Shown here: positions 37,338-47,875 of the stretch, one piece after another
How the letters are laid out: each line of letters starts with the position of its first letter
How positions within the stretch are numbered: position 1 is the first letter of the stretch
NCBI RefSeq assembly: GCF_016908015.1
Contig: NZ_JAFBDB010000002.1
Coordinates: 682,001 to 746,000 of the forward strand
Direction of reading: 5' to 3'
Source: Clostridium pascui
GTDB lineage: Bacteria; Bacillota; Clostridia; Clostridiales; Clostridiaceae
DNA length: 64,000 bases
The notes under the pieces: model-generated
Database searches by the model: none
Told to the model about the DNA's origin: nothing
The model's input: only the letters and a program-made list of their open reading frames with translations
Program-made: the position numbers and the translations under genes

Positions 37338-38636
37338 TTAACTGATTGTAATCTTTAAGGTTTTAATTCGCTTATCTTCTGCTTTTTCAATTTTAAATGT
37401 TATATTTTCATATTCTACTATTTCATTATCGTTAGGCATAGCTCCTAACAAATTTACCACAAATCCTCCTATGGTATCTGCATTATCTGTAGGTAAATTT
37501 AAATGAAATACTTCATTTATTTCATCTATAGATAAAAGTCCGTCTATCATATATGTATTTGGATCAATTTTAGTAATACTCATATGCATTTCATCATATT
37601 CATCGAATATATTTCCCACTATTTCTTCTAGTAAATCTTCCATAGTAACAATACCTGAAAAACCACCGTATTCATCTATAAGTATTGTCATATAGGTTTT
37701 GTCCTTTTGCATTTCTTTAAAAAGTACGTCTATAGGTTTAGTTTCAGGTACAAAATAAGCAGGTCTTAAAAGTTTTGTTAAATCTTCAGCTAGGAATTTA
37801 TTATGTCTTAAACCAAAGAATAAGTCCTTAACGTAGAGTATGCCTATTATATTATCTACATCTTCTTCATATACCGGAACCCTTGAGTATTTTTCTTCTA
37901 ATATTTTATCTAAAACATCTTCAGTAGGTGCAGTTAGGTCTACGGCAAATACATTAGTTCTTGGAGTCATAATTTCCTTTGCTAAAGTATCATCAAAATC
38001 AAATATGCCATTTATCATTTCTTTTTCAGTTTCATTTATAACACCAGTTTCCTGACCAACTTCTATCATCATTTTTATTTCTTCAACGGACACATCTTCT
38101 TCGATATTATCGCTATTAATTCCAAATAATCGTCCTAGTACGCTAGTAGAAAGGGTAAGTATTTTAACAAAGGGAAGTGCTACTTTCGAAAAATAAACTA
38201 TGGGCTTCACCACAGATAAAGCAATATTTTCTGAATTTTGAAGAGCTATTCTCTTTGGTAAAAGTTCTCCAAATACTAGTGTTATATATGAAAGAAGTAT
38301 TGTCACAATTATTAAGGCAATATTAGAGCTTCCGGGAATATTTAAATTGTTAAGAATCTTAGTCAAAGGTTCAGAAAGTTTTGTGGCAGCAGAAGCACTG
38401 GCCAAAAATCCTGCTACAGTTATACCAACTTGAATAGTTGCTAGAAATTTACTAGGCTCATTAGTTAACTTTAAAAGAAGTTTTGCCTTAGAATTATCTT
38501 CATCTTCGGCCATACGAGTAATTTTATTTTTATTTATAGACACTATTGCCATTTCGGAAGCGGCAAAAAATGCATTTATAAGTATAAGTATCAAAATAAA
38601 CAACAAATCAGGTAAAATACTGGGGGAATCATTCAT
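37338..38636 (-). CDS. CNNM/CBS/CorC-domain membrane protein (hemolysin family)
   Basis: The 432-residue protein has a DUF21/CNNM membrane domain (residues about 8-190, four helices, INAFFAASEMAIVSINKNKI), a Bateman CBS pair (about 205-330, MTPRTNVFAVD and VPVYEEDVDNIIGILYVKD) and a CorC/HlyC C-terminal domain (about 345-430). Related proteins are linked to magnesium or cobalt efflux; the label hemolysin is historical. The start ATG 38636 is at the end of an AT-rich 200-base gap that also holds the upstream region of the divergent hydrogenase-like gene. Confidence 0.9.
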   Translation of the reverse strand: MNDSPSILPDLLFILILILINAFFAASEMAIVSINKNKITRMAEDEDNSKAKLLLKLTNEPSKFLATIQVGITVAGFLASASAATKLSEPLTKILNNLNIPGSSNIALIIVTILLSYITLVFGELLPKRIALQNSENIALSVVKPIVYFSKVALPFVKILTLSTSVLGRLFGINSDNIEEDVSVEEIKMMIEVGQETGVINETEKEMINGIFDFDDTLAKEIMTPRTNVFAVDLTAPTEDVLDKILEEKYSRVPVYEEDVDNIIGILYVKDLFFGLRHNKFLAEDLTKLLRPAYFVPETKPIDVLFKEMQKDKTYMTILIDEYGGFSGIVTMEDLLEEIVGNIFDEYDEMHMSITKIDPNTYMIDGLLSIDEINEVFHLNLPTDNADTIGGFVVNLLGAMPNDNEIVEYENITFKIEKAEDKRIKTLKITIS

Positions 38637-38835
38637 TAAATATAACAGTCCTTTCCAATTAAATAGTATATATATTAAATCATATATTTGGTAAAATTAC
38701 AATATTTACAACCTATAGAATACATGGCATATTTATTGTAAAATTAGTATGTGGAATTAATATAAAGAAAAAACAAAAAATATAAAAAATTTTCATTTAT
38801 AATTATACATTTTTGATTATGAGGAGGAATAATAA

Positions 38836-40557
38836 ATGGCTCATATGAATTTTTCTACGGCTAACTGTAAAAATTGTTATAAATGTTTAAGAACATGTCC
38901 TGTTAAAGCTATAAGATTTAAAAATGAACAAGCTGAAATAGTGGAAAAAAGATGCATTGGATGTTCTCATTGTCTTGTTATATGTCCACAAAATGCAAGA
39001 TATATAGAAAGCGATTTGGATAAAGTTAAAAATGCAATAAGTTCAAAAAAAAGAATTATCGCATCTCTTGCGCCATCCTTTGCAGGGTATATTGACGCAG
39101 ACTATAAAAAGTTCATAGGAGCATTAAAAAAGCTTGGAATTGAAGTTGCTACAGAAACCTCTCTAGGCGCGGAAAGAGTGACGCAGGAATACAAAAAATA
39201 TATTAAAGAAAACAAAAAGGAAATATATATATCTACCTGTTGTCCATCAGCGAATTACTTAGTGCAAAAATACTATCCAACATTAATACCTTATATAATA
39301 CCTGTGGTAACTCCTATGACAGCCTCAGGAAAGATATTAAAGGATGTTTATGGCCAGGATAGCTTTGTGGTATTTATAGGCCCTTGTACTGCCAAAAAAA
39401 TGGAATCAGATAAAGATAAAAATGAAAATGTAGATGGAGTTTTAACTTATGAAGAAGTTTTCAATTGGATGAATGAGGAAAAGATAAACCTAGAAGATGT
39501 GGATGAGCAGGAGTTTTATAATATTTCTTCAAATGATTCTAGATCGTATCCTATCACAGGTGGCATTTTAAATGCTATTGGAGAAATAGATAATACCAGT
39601 GGGTTTCAGAAAATATCTGTTTCAGGGTTAGAGGAGTGCATGGAAGTTTTTAATTCTTTGTCTAAAGGGGAAATAACAAATGTGCTTTTAGAAGTTAGTG
39701 CTTGCTCAGGAAGTTGCATTGGAGGTCCAAGCAGTATAAAAGAGAATAATGGATATTTTAAAAGACTTTCAAGAGTTAAAAGTTATATTAAGAGCAAAGA
39801 AGATACTACGCAAAGTGGCAATTATGTACTTAAAGATGGTATTGATTTTTACTGTGAATTTAAAGATGAATCCTTAGGGAAAATTAATCCACATGAAGAA
39901 TACTTAAAGGCAATAATGAAAAGTATGGGTAAGTTCGGTCCAGATGATGAATTAAATTGCGGGGTATGTGGGTATGATACTTGCAAAGATAAAGCAATTG
40001 CTATATATGAAAATATGTCAGAACCTACTATGTGCCTTCATTATATGCGAAGCAAGGCTGAAAAAATTACTAATATGATATTTAAAAACTCAAATGCAAT
40101 AATGATATTATTAGATGGTGAACTAAATATAAAGGAAATAAATCCAGCGGGAGAGCAGCTTTTTCTTGTAAAAAATGAAAATATAAAGGACAAACCAATA
40201 TCTGCGCTTATGCAAGATGAAGATTTTATGTATGTAAAAGAAACGATGGATAGTATAAAAGCTAAAAGAGTTGTTCTTTTCAAATATAATGCAGTACTTA
40301 TAGAGAGTATAGTGTATTTAGAAAAGGAAGACTTGATACTTGCAATAATGGTAAATGTTATGGAGGAAGAGAAGAAAAGACAGGCTTTAGTTAAAGTTAA
40401 AGAGAATACATTAAATGCAGCTCAAGAAGTTATAGAAAAACAAATGAGGGTAGCTCAGGAAATAGCAAGCCTTTTAGGAGAAACTACTGCAGAAACAAAG
40501 CTTATACTTACAAAGCTTAAGAAGGTTGTTGAAGGGGAAGAAGGTGAAATTAGATGA
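38836..40557 (+). CDS. Sensory-type [FeFe]-hydrogenase/PAS protein (HydS-like)
   Basis: The 573-residue protein combines two ferredoxin clusters (Cys at about 11, 14, 17, 21 and 40, 43, 46, 50), a hydrogenase H-cluster domain, a further CGVCGYDTC four-Cys FeS domain (Cys 375, 378, 383, 400) and a PAS domain (about 415-520) with a helical tail. H-cluster loops are L1 STCCP (133-137), L2 GPCTAKK (182-188) and L3 ACSGSCIGG (289-297). L2 has Gly instead of the Met of catalytic enzymes, and L3 lacks the GGGQP end, both features of sensory group C/D hydrogenases. It overlaps a phosphatase gene by four bases. A role in sensing H2 or redox state and signalling is inferred. Confidence 0.85.
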   Translation: MAHMNFSTANCKNCYKCLRTCPVKAIRFKNEQAEIVEKRCIGCSHCLVICPQNARYIESDLDKVKNAISSKKRIIASLAPSFAGYIDADYKKFIGALKKLGIEVATETSLGAERVTQEYKKYIKENKKEIYISTCCPSANYLVQKYYPTLIPYIIPVVTPMTASGKILKDVYGQDSFVVFIGPCTAKKMESDKDKNENVDGVLTYEEVFNWMNEEKINLEDVDEQEFYNISSNDSRSYPITGGILNAIGEIDNTSGFQKISVSGLEECMEVFNSLSKGEITNVLLEVSACSGSCIGGPSSIKENNGYFKRLSRVKSYIKSKEDTTQSGNYVLKDGIDFYCEFKDESLGKINPHEEYLKAIMKSMGKFGPDDELNCGVCGYDTCKDKAIAIYENMSEPTMCLHYMRSKAEKITNMIFKNSNAIMILLDGELNIKEINPAGEQLFLVKNENIKDKPISALMQDEDFMYVKETMDSIKAKRVVLFKYNAVLIESIVYLEKEDLILAIMVNVMEEEKKRQALVKVKENTLNAAQEVIEKQMRVAQEIASLLGETTAETKLILTKLKKVVEGEEGEIR

Positions 40558-41726
40558 GCCTTTTCTTAGATGTTGCTTTTCAAAGCCTAGTCAAGTATAA
40601 TGAAGAACTTTGTGGAGATATAGTAGAGGTTATAAGACTTAAGGACAGGCTTATAGTAGTTATGGCAGATGGGTTAGGAAGCGGAGTCAAGGCTAACATA
40701 TTAGCAACACTTACGGCAAAGATAACATCTACTATGTTAAAAGGAGGAGCAGATATATATGAAACTATGGATACTGTAGTAAATACACTACCTATTTGCA
40801 AAGAAAGAAACATAGCATATGCTACATTTACTTTAGTGCAGATATACGAAGATGGAGAAACATATTTAGTTGAGTATGAAAACCCATCATTCATACTTGT
40901 AAGAGCAGGAAGCCACATGGACATGCCTAAAAAAGAAATTGTTATAAATGAAAAAAAAATTGTAGAAAGTAGATTTTATATTAAAGAAGGAGATGCCCTT
41001 GTCATATTAAGTGATGGAGTTGTAAATGCAGGACCAGGAAATACAATGAATATGAATTGGAGCGTAGATAATATAAGAGATTATCTAGAAAGAAGCATAT
41101 CAAGTCAAATTGATGCAAAAATCACAACAGAAGATTTAATAGACATAACCTATAGTTTATATAGTGGAAGATGCTATGATGATGCCACAGTAGTTACTAT
41201 TAAAGCGGTAATGCCTAAATATGTAGATTTATTTACAGGACCTCCATTAAATAAAGAAGTAGATTCAAAGCTTATAAAAGAATTTATGAAATCTCGAGGT
41301 AAAAAAATAATATGTGGAGGAACTGCGGGAAATATTGCAGCAAGGGAGCTTAAAAGAAAAATTAAGGTAAGCACAGAAAAAATATATAATGGGGTACCGC
41401 CAACAGGAAAAATGGAAGGAATAGATCTAATAACTGAAGGAGTAGTTACATTAAATAGAGCTATAGAAAATATTAAAAAGTATAAAGATAATTTTGATAA
41501 TGGAAATAAAGGAATGAAGATAATTGGAGAAGATGGGGCTTCAAAGCTTACAAGAATACTTATAAATGAATGTACTCATTTAACTTTATGGATAGGAAAA
41601 GCTACAAATCCTGCCCATAAAAAGGACGACTTCCCAAAGGAGCTAAGCATAAAATTAAAACTGATAAAGGAACTTAGAGATATAATGGTGGAGCTTGGGA
41701 AAAAGGTAGAAGTGAAGGAGATATAA
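40554..41726 (+). CDS. SpoIIE-type PP2C serine/threonine phosphatase
   Basis: The 390-residue protein begins with a PP2C/SpoIIE phosphatase domain (residues about 1-215) with metal-binding Asp in VVMADGLGSGVKAN, ILSDGVVNAGPG and CYDDATVVTIK. The last 170 residues form an additional domain starting near KYVDLFTGPP with IICGGTAGNIAAREL, which I do not recognise by function. It overlaps the upstream hydrogenase-like PAS gene (ATGA), so the two are made together; the phosphatase is the likely output of that sensor. Its protein target is unknown. Confidence 0.85.
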   Translation: MSLFLDVAFQSLVKYNEELCGDIVEVIRLKDRLIVVMADGLGSGVKANILATLTAKITSTMLKGGADIYETMDTVVNTLPICKERNIAYATFTLVQIYEDGETYLVEYENPSFILVRAGSHMDMPKKEIVINEKKIVESRFYIKEGDALVILSDGVVNAGPGNTMNMNWSVDNIRDYLERSISSQIDAKITTEDLIDITYSLYSGRCYDDATVVTIKAVMPKYVDLFTGPPLNKEVDSKLIKEFMKSRGKKIICGGTAGNIAARELKRKIKVSTEKIYNGVPPTGKMEGIDLITEGVVTLNRAIENIKKYKDNFDNGNKGMKIIGEDGASKLTRILINECTHLTLWIGKATNPAHKKDDFPKELSIKLKLIKELRDIMVELGKKVEVKEI

Positions 41727-41841
41727 ATACTAAATAATAATTAAATTAGATATATGTTTTAATAATTGAATTAATTGATTAATGATGTTTAAGATGTTTA
41801 TAATATTTAAGATAATAAATTATAAAAAAATTAAAAACCTA

Positions 41842-41870
41842 TTGACATTATATTAACTGTGATTTAGAAT
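41842..41870 (+). promoter_or_regulatory. Promoter of trp operon
   Basis: TTGACA (41842-41847), 17 bases and TAGAAT (41865-41870) give a near-consensus promoter. The predicted start point is about seven bases before the T-box stem I. Confidence 0.75.
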
Positions 41871-41876
41871 TGGATT

Positions 41877-42236
41877 ACAGTCAATGATCAGAAAGAGTAG
41901 ATATGGAAGTTTAGTTTTAGCGAATCTGGGGTGGTGCAAGCCAGGTACTGTAGTCTATATTGAATGGGTCTGTGAGATGAAATGCCAATTAGGTTTAAGT
42001 TGTAATTACCTATAGTAGCATTATCCGGGAATCCACCGTTAAAAGGATAGGATATCGAGAAAATCTGTATCTGATAAAGATGATTTTATATTTAGGTGGC
42101 ATAACGAGTGTAACACTTCGTCCTAGCAGGGATGAAGTGTTTTTTATTTTATAAATGTGCTACTGTAATGTGAAATTAACATGGGTGGTACCACGGCCAC
42201 TTCGTCCCATTATTTGGACGAAGTGGCTTTTTTTGT
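41877..42236 (+). promoter_or_regulatory. Tryptophan T-box leader with two antiterminator/terminator modules
   Basis: Stem I elements are GATCAGAAAGAGTAGA, AGCGAATCTGGGGTGGTGCAAGCC and the specifier loop TGAATGGGTC, whose codon TGG (41965-41967) is Trp. The first T-box-like segment GGTGGCATAACGAG (42095-42108) is followed by terminator 1, ACACTTCGTCC/GGATGAAGTGT (42113-42140) and TTTTTATTTT. A second, canonical T-box GGGTGGTACCACGG (42183-42196) precedes terminator 2, CCACTTCGTCC/GGACGAAGTGG (42197-42226) with CTTTTTTT. Only one stem I is present. Uncharged tRNA-Trp should allow read-through into trpE. Confidence 0.92.
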
Positions 42237-42255
42237 TTATAAAGGAGGGGGCATT

Positions 42256-43683
42256 ATGATTAACATTACTAAAGAACAGTTTAAAAATTTAAAAAAGGAA
42301 GGAGCGGTTTTCCCAGTTGTTTTAGAAGCTAATGGTGATGAAGTAACACCGATAAACATTTTTTATAGTCTTAAAAGCAGTAATCGGTGTTTATTAGAAA
42401 GTGTATTTAGTGATAAACAAGGTGGAAGATATTCTTTTATTGGGGCAGAACCTTATATGACTATTACAAGCAATAAAGATAATATAACAATAAGAAATGA
42501 TAAAGATGAGATAGAGAATAAAAAGGGTAAAGTATTAGAGGTTTTAAAGAAGTTATTGAAGGTGAAGTATAATCCTTTAGGTTCTAAAATTCCTTTTAGT
42601 GGAGGAGCTATAGGGTATGTAGGCTATGACGTTATAAGACAATATGAAAGGATTCCGGATAATAATGTCAAAGAAATAGATATTCCTGAAGCTGCCTTAA
42701 CTTTTTATAAAATCGTTATATGTTATGACCATTATAGACACAAGATTTATTATATCTATAATGTTCAAAAAGAAGATATAGATTATGATGAAATATATAT
42801 AAAACTTAATACATTAAGTAAAGCTATAGAGAATTTTGAAGGTAAATTTCCATTGCCAGCATCGGAAAATAAAGAATTTTCTTCAAATTTAACTGAAAAA
42901 GAATACTGTGCAATGGTAGAAAAGGCTAAGGAATACATTAGAAAAGGAGATATTTTTCAAGTTGTACTTTCTCAGAGACTCTCTGTGAAAACTAATGATA
43001 ATCCTTTTGAAATATATAGAAGACTTAGAAGTGCTAACCCATCTCCATATCTTTTTTATATTGAGTTTGATGGATTTCAAGTAGTTGGTTCTTCACCAGA
43101 AAGCTTAGTAAGTGTTCAAGAAGGTGTTGTCACAACTAATCCTATTGCAGGAACAAGACCAAGAGGAAAAACTAATGAGGAAGATACGACTTTAAAAGAA
43201 GAACTATTAAAAGATGAAAAAGAAGTGGCTGAGCATGTAATGTTAGTAGATTTAGGAAGAAATGATGTTGGCAAAATAAGTGAATTTGGTTCTGTAAAAG
43301 TTAATAGATTTATGGAAGTAGATTACTATTCCCATGTAATGCATATAGTTTCAACGGTATCAGGAAAACTTAAAGAGGGTTTAGATTGTTTTGATGCTTT
43401 AACAGCTTGTTTGCCAGCAGGTACAGTTTCAGGAGCTCCTAAAATAAGAGCTATGGAGATAATAGATGAATTAGAAAAGGTAAAGAGGGGACTATATTCT
43501 GGTTCATTGGGTTATTTCTCCTATGATGGAAACATGGATGTGTGCATAGCAATAAGGACTTTAATCATTAAAGATAATTATGCTTATGTACAGGCTGGAG
43601 CAGGAATAGTATATGATTCTGTTCCAGAAATGGAATATAAAGAAACTTTAAATAAGGCAAGAGCTTTAAGAGAGGTGATTTAA
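42256..43683 (+). CDS. trpE: Anthranilate synthase component I
   Basis: TrpE, 475 residues, makes anthranilate from chorismate with ammonia from TrpG. The N-terminal feedback region has [19 protein letters not shown], the Trp-binding LLES motif; the chorismate-binding domain has [25 protein letters not shown] and [12 protein letters not shown] 42256 follows AAAGGAGGGGG. An in-frame ATG at 42181 lies within the T-box and is not the start. It is the first gene of the operon, one codon spacing from trpG. Confidence 0.97.
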   Translation: MINITKEQFKNLKKEGAVFPVVLEANGDEVTPINIFYSLKSSNRCLLESVFSDKQGGRYSFIGAEPYMTITSNKDNITIRNDKDEIENKKGKVLEVLKKLLKVKYNPLGSKIPFSGGAIGYVGYDVIRQYERIPDNNVKEIDIPEAALTFYKIVICYDHYRHKIYYIYNVQKEDIDYDEIYIKLNTLSKAIENFEGKFPLPASENKEFSSNLTEKEYCAMVEKAKEYIRKGDIFQVVLSQRLSVKTNDNPFEIYRRLRSANPSPYLFYIEFDGFQVVGSSPESLVSVQEGVVTTNPIAGTRPRGKTNEEDTTLKEELLKDEKEVAEHVMLVDLGRNDVGKISEFGSVKVNRFMEVDYYSHVMHIVSTVSGKLKEGLDCFDALTACLPAGTVSGAPKIRAMEIIDELEKVKRGLYSGSLGYFSYDGNMDVCIAIRTLIIKDNYAYVQAGAGIVYDSVPEMEYKETLNKARALREVI

Positions 43684-44280
43684 ATGCTTTTATTAATAGA
43701 TAATTATGATTCATTTACTTTTAACTTATATCAAATGATTGGAGAAATATATCCCAATATTAAAGTAACAAGAAATGATGCAATAAAGGTTGAAGATATA
43801 AAAAATTTAGATTTAAAAGGAATAATTATTTCTCCAGGGCCAGGAACTCCAGAAAAGGCAGGAATATCTGCAGAGGTGATTAAGGAATATGGTAAAACTA
43901 TCCCTATCCTTGGAATATGCTTGGGACATCAAGCTATAGGCTACGCTTTTAATGGTAAAGTATTGAGAGCAGATAAAATAATGCATGGTAAGACATCTTT
44001 TATAAAAAATAATGGACAGGGGCTTTTCAAGGGATTAAAAGAAAATTTTAAGGTGATGAGATACCATTCTTTGATTGTGGAAAAAGCTTCATTACCAGAG
44101 GAATTAGAAGTTACAGCTGAAACAGAAGACGGAGTTATAATGGGACTTAAGCATAAGAAGTATCCAATATATGGACTGCAATTTCATCCAGAGTCTATTT
44201 TTACAGAATACGGCTCTGAGATGTTGAAAAATTTTGTTATGAATGTATTAGCAATTGATGATTGTTATGAACAGAATTAG
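43684..44280 (+). CDS. trpG: Anthranilate synthase component II (glutamine amidotransferase)
   Basis: TrpG, 198 residues, hydrolyses glutamine to supply ammonia to TrpE. Class I amidotransferase motifs are IDNYDSFTFNLYQ, SPGPGTPEKAG, the nucleophile in GICLGHQAIGYAF and the His-Glu of LQFHPESI. It starts directly after the trpE stop (TAAATG), so the two subunits are translationally coupled. Confidence 0.97.
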   Translation: MLLLIDNYDSFTFNLYQMIGEIYPNIKVTRNDAIKVEDIKNLDLKGIIISPGPGTPEKAGISAEVIKEYGKTIPILGICLGHQAIGYAFNGKVLRADKIMHGKTSFIKNNGQGLFKGLKENFKVMRYHSLIVEKASLPEELEVTAETEDGVIMGLKHKKYPIYGLQFHPESIFTEYGSEMLKNFVMNVLAIDDCYEQN

Positions 44281-44299
44281 AAATATAGGAGGGGCATAA

Positions 44300-45319
44300 A
44301 TGTTAAAGGAAAGTATAAAAAAAATTATATCTAAAGAAAATCTTTCAATAATGGAAGCAGAAGAAGCAATGAATGACATTATGACAGGAACAGCTACTCC
44401 TTCTCAAATTTCAGCTTTTTTAGTAGGGTTAAGAATGAAAGGCGAAACTATAGAAGAAATTACTGGCTGTGCAAAGGCTATGAAGAAAAATGCTATAGCT
44501 TTTAATACTGAACTACAAAATACAATAGATACCTGTGGTACTGGAGGAGATGGAGGAAGAACCTTCAATATATCTACAGCGGTGGCGATAGTTGCAGCAG
44601 CTGGTGGAATTAAAGTAATAAAACATGGTAATAGAGCAGTATCCAGTAAAAGTGGTAGTGCAGATGTATTAACAGAATTAGGGTTTAATATAAATCTTGA
44701 TTTTGAAAGATCAAAACAATGTTTGGAGAAAACGGGTATGACTTTTCTCTTTGCTCAAAAATATCATGTAGCCATGAAAAATGCAGCACCAATAAGAAAG
44801 GAACTAGAAACAAGAACCATATTTAATGTACTTGGTCCTATCTGTAATCCAGGAAATATTAAATCTCAAGTAATGGGAGTTTTTGATAAGAGTTTAACTC
44901 ATCCTATAGCAGAGGTTTTGTCAAAACTAGGAAGAGAAAGAGCTATGGTTCTTAATGGTAATGATGGATTAGATGAAATTACATTAACCACTACTACTAC
45001 TGTCAGTGAATTGAAAAATGGTAAAGTAATAGATTACATTATAAATCCTGAAGACTATGGGATGAAGCTTTGTAATATACAAGAACTAGCAGGAGGTGAT
45101 GCTAAGGAAAATGCAGAAATAATAAAAGAAATATTCCAAGGTGGTAAAGGGTGTAAGAGAAATGTAGTTTTATTGAACTCTGCTGCGGCTTTATACGTTG
45201 GAAAAGCTACTGATTCTTTTGAAGAAGGATTAAAGATGGCAGCTGATTTAATAGATAGCGGAAAGGCACTAGAAAAATTACAAGAACTTGTGAAGTGTAG
45301 TAAGGAGCTGGCATCATGA
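44300..45319 (+). CDS. trpD: Anthranilate phosphoribosyltransferase
   Basis: TrpD, 339 residues, transfers phosphoribose from PRPP to anthranilate. Conserved segments are the [22 protein letters not shown] loop, [19 protein letters not shown] and the LGPICNPGN region. It is a separate protein, not fused to TrpG. ATG 44300 follows AGGAGG; it overlaps trpC by four bases. Confidence 0.97.
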   Translation: MLKESIKKIISKENLSIMEAEEAMNDIMTGTATPSQISAFLVGLRMKGETIEEITGCAKAMKKNAIAFNTELQNTIDTCGTGGDGGRTFNISTAVAIVAAAGGIKVIKHGNRAVSSKSGSADVLTELGFNINLDFERSKQCLEKTGMTFLFAQKYHVAMKNAAPIRKELETRTIFNVLGPICNPGNIKSQVMGVFDKSLTHPIAEVLSKLGRERAMVLNGNDGLDEITLTTTTTVSELKNGKVIDYIINPEDYGMKLCNIQELAGGDAKENAEIIKEIFQGGKGCKRNVVLLNSAAALYVGKATDSFEEGLKMAADLIDSGKALEKLQELVKCSKELAS

Positions 45320-46092
45320 TATTAGATAAAATAGTAGAAAATAAAAAGCTGCAGCTTGAAAAAGAAAAAAAAGAAACTTCTATAGAAAAATGGATAGAAT
45401 TATCTCAAGGAAAAATAATAAAAAATTTTAAAGAAGCCTTACAAGGTGAGGAGATATCTGTTATAGCAGAGATAAAAAAAGCTTCACCTTCAAAGGGAAT
45501 TATAAAAGAGGATTTTGATGTAGAAGCTATTGCAAAGGTTTATGAAAAAATAAAAGTTGATGCTATATCTGTATTAACAGAGCAGCAATTTTTTAAAGGT
45601 AAGGACAGTTTTATCGGGATTACTAAAGCTGTTAATTCTAAACCAGTATTAAGGAAAGATTTTATAATAGATGCTTATCAAATATATCAAGCAAAGGCTA
45701 TTGGTGCCGATGCCATTTTATTAATTGCAGCACTATTGCCTGGGAAACTAAAGGATTATTATGATTTGGCTACTTCCATTGGACTTCATGTTTTAATTGA
45801 AGTCCACAATGAAGAAGAAGTAGAAGAAGCATTAAAAAGCGGAGGGGAAATAATAGGAATTAATAATAGAGATTTAAAAACTTTCAAAGAAGATTTAACA
45901 ACTACAGAAAAGCTTATAAAGTATATCCCTAAGCACAAAGTTGTAGTTTCTGAAAGCTCTATAAAAACCCCAGAAGATATAAGATATTTAAAAAGTTTAG
46001 GAGTATCAGCAGTACTTATAGGTGAAACTTTTATGAGAAATATTGAAGATATAGAAAGGGTAGAGCAGTTTTTAGAAAGGGCAACAGAGTAA
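45316..46092 (+). CDS. trpC: Indole-3-glycerol phosphate synthase
   Basis: TrpC, 258 residues, closes the indole ring from CdRP. Barrel motifs are [47 protein letters not shown] and VVSESSIKT, with the catalytic Lys and Glu residues in the first, second and fifth. It overlaps trpD by four bases and trpF by one. Confidence 0.97.
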   Translation: MILDKIVENKKLQLEKEKKETSIEKWIELSQGKIIKNFKEALQGEEISVIAEIKKASPSKGIIKEDFDVEAIAKVYEKIKVDAISVLTEQQFFKGKDSFIGITKAVNSKPVLRKDFIIDAYQIYQAKAIGADAILLIAALLPGKLKDYYDLATSIGLHVLIEVHNEEEVEEALKSGGEIIGINNRDLKTFKEDLTTTEKLIKYIPKHKVVVSESSIKTPEDIRYLKSLGVSAVLIGETFMRNIEDIERVEQFLERATE

Positions 46093-46703
46093 TGATTGAG
46101 ATAAAGGTATGTGGTTTAAAGAGAGAAGAAGATATAAAATATGTTAATGAATTAAAACCAGATTATGTTGGCTTTGTCTTTGCTAAAAGTTCTAGAGAAA
46201 TTACCTTAGAACAGGGAATAAATTTGGTTAAAAAACTAGATAAAAATATTAAAGCAGTTGGAGTATTTGTAGATAAAAAGCTTTCAGAAGTAGAAAAGAT
46301 AGCCTCTACTTTAAAACTTGATGTACTGCAGTTTCATGGTAAAGAAGATAATGAATATATGAGTTGCTTTAAATCATTTGAAGTTTGGAAGGCTTTAGGT
46401 GTAACTAGTAAGGAGGACTTAAAAGAAATCAATAAATATAAAGTAGATGGAATATTATTGGACTCAAAAGTATTAGGAAGAATAGGTGGCACTGGAGAGA
46501 GTTTTAACTGGGATATAATTTCAAATTTTAAAATAAACAAAAAGCTTATTTTAGCTGGCGGACTTAATAGCGATAATGTTAAGGAAGGAATAAGCAAAGT
46601 AAACCCTAATATAGTAGATGTATCTAGCGGCATTGAAGTAGATGGCTTCAAGGATTTTGATAAAATAAAAGAATTTATAGAAAAAGTGAGGGAAACAGTA
46701 TGA
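46092..46703 (+). CDS. trpF: Phosphoribosylanthranilate isomerase
   Basis: TrpF, 203 residues, performs the Amadori rearrangement of PRA to CdRP. Motifs are [11 protein letters not shown] with the catalytic Cys, [19 protein letters not shown] and GGLNSDNV...VDVSSGIE. It is a separate enzyme from TrpC and is read directly after it (TAATG). Confidence 0.97.
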   Translation: MIEIKVCGLKREEDIKYVNELKPDYVGFVFAKSSREITLEQGINLVKKLDKNIKAVGVFVDKKLSEVEKIASTLKLDVLQFHGKEDNEYMSCFKSFEVWKALGVTSKEDLKEINKYKVDGILLDSKVLGRIGGTGESFNWDIISNFKINKKLILAGGLNSDNVKEGISKVNPNIVDVSSGIEVDGFKDFDKIKEFIEKVRETV

Positions 46704-47875
46704 AAGGAAGATTCGGAATATTTGGTGGACAGTATGTTCCTGAAACAGTAATGAAAGCTTTATTAGAATTAGAAGAGGAATATAATAAAGCTATAGCAGA
46801 TGAAAAGTTTATGCAAGAGTATAGGTATTATTTAAAAGAGTATAGTGGAAGAGAAACACCCCTTTACTATGCAGAAAATTTAAGCAAGACCTGTGGTGGA
46901 GCAAAAATTTACTTGAAAAGAGAAGATTTAAATCATACAGGAGCTCATAAAATAAATAATGTTTTAGGGCAAGTATTATTAGCAAAGAGAATGGGAAAAA
47001 AGCGAATAATAGCAGAAACAGGAGCAGGTCAACATGGAGTAGCTACAGCAACTATTGCGGCTATGTTTGGACTAGAATGTGAGATTTTCATGGGAGAAGA
47101 GGATATAACAAGACAAGCACTTAATGTGTTTAAAATGAAGATACTTGGTTCTAAAGTTAATTCAGTAACTAGCGGTACTGGAACTCTTAAAGATGCAGTA
47201 AATGCAGCTATGAGAGATTGGGTAGCAAATATTGAAAATACTTTCTACGTTATAGGTTCAACAATGGGACCACATCCTTATCCAACTATGGTAAGGGATT
47301 TTCAAAGAGTTATAGGCGACGAAACAAGAACACAAATATTGCAAAAGGAAAGTAGATTACCAGATTACGTAATAGCTTGTGTAGGGGGCGGAAGTAATTC
47401 TATGGGTATGTTCTATCCTTTCATTGAAGATAAGAATGTAAAATTTATAGGTGTAGAAGCAGCAGGATTAGGCGTTAATACAGATATGCATGCAGCTACT
47501 ATTACAAAAGGTTCTATAGGTGTTATTCATGGTATGAAAACTTATGTGCTTCAAGACAATAATGGACAAATAATGCCTGTATATTCTATTTCTGCAGGAT
47601 TAGATTATCCAGGAGTAGGGCCAGAACATGCTTATTTAAATGATATTAACAGAGCACAATATGTTCCAGCAACAGATAAGGAAGCTTTAGATGCTTTTAA
47701 AGCACTTTCTCAAATAGAAGGGATTATACCTGCTATAGAAAGCTCTCATGCTGTAGCTTATGCAATAAAACTGGCTAAAACTTTAGATAAAGATAAAATT
47801 ATAGTAGTATGTCTTTCTGGTAGAGGAGATAAGGATATAGACACAGTGGCAAAGGAAATGGGGGTTACATTATGA
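46700..47875 (+). CDS. trpB: Tryptophan synthase beta subunit
   Basis: TrpB, 391 residues, condenses indole with serine using PLP. The PLP lysine lies in [13 protein letters not shown], the phosphate-binding glycine loop is [12 protein letters not shown], and [13 protein letters not shown] is the TrpB1-type N-terminus. It overlaps trpF and trpA by four bases each. Confidence 0.98.
   Translation: MKGRFGIFGGQYVPETVMKALLELEEEYNKAIADEKFMQEYRYYLKEYSGRETPLYYAENLSKTCGGAKIYLKREDLNHTGAHKINNVLGQVLLAKRMGKKRIIAETGAGQHGVATATIAAMFGLECEIFMGEEDITRQALNVFKMKILGSKVNSVTSGTGTLKDAVNAAMRDWVANIENTFYVIGSTMGPHPYPTMVRDFQRVIGDETRTQILQKESRLPDYVIACVGGGSNSMGMFYPFIEDKNVKFIGVEAAGLGVNTDMHAATITKGSIGVIHGMKTYVLQDNNGQIMPVYSISAGLDYPGVGPEHAYLNDINRAQYVPATDKEALDAFKALSQIEGIIPAIESSHAVAYAIKLAKTLDKDKIIVVCLSGRGDKDIDTVAKEMGVTL

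Noticed and set aside
42181-42255. In-frame upstream extension of trpE from ATG 42181
   Set aside because: It lies in the second T-box and terminator, has no ribosome binding site, and encodes residues unlike TrpE. ATG 42256 with AAAGGAGGGGG is the start.
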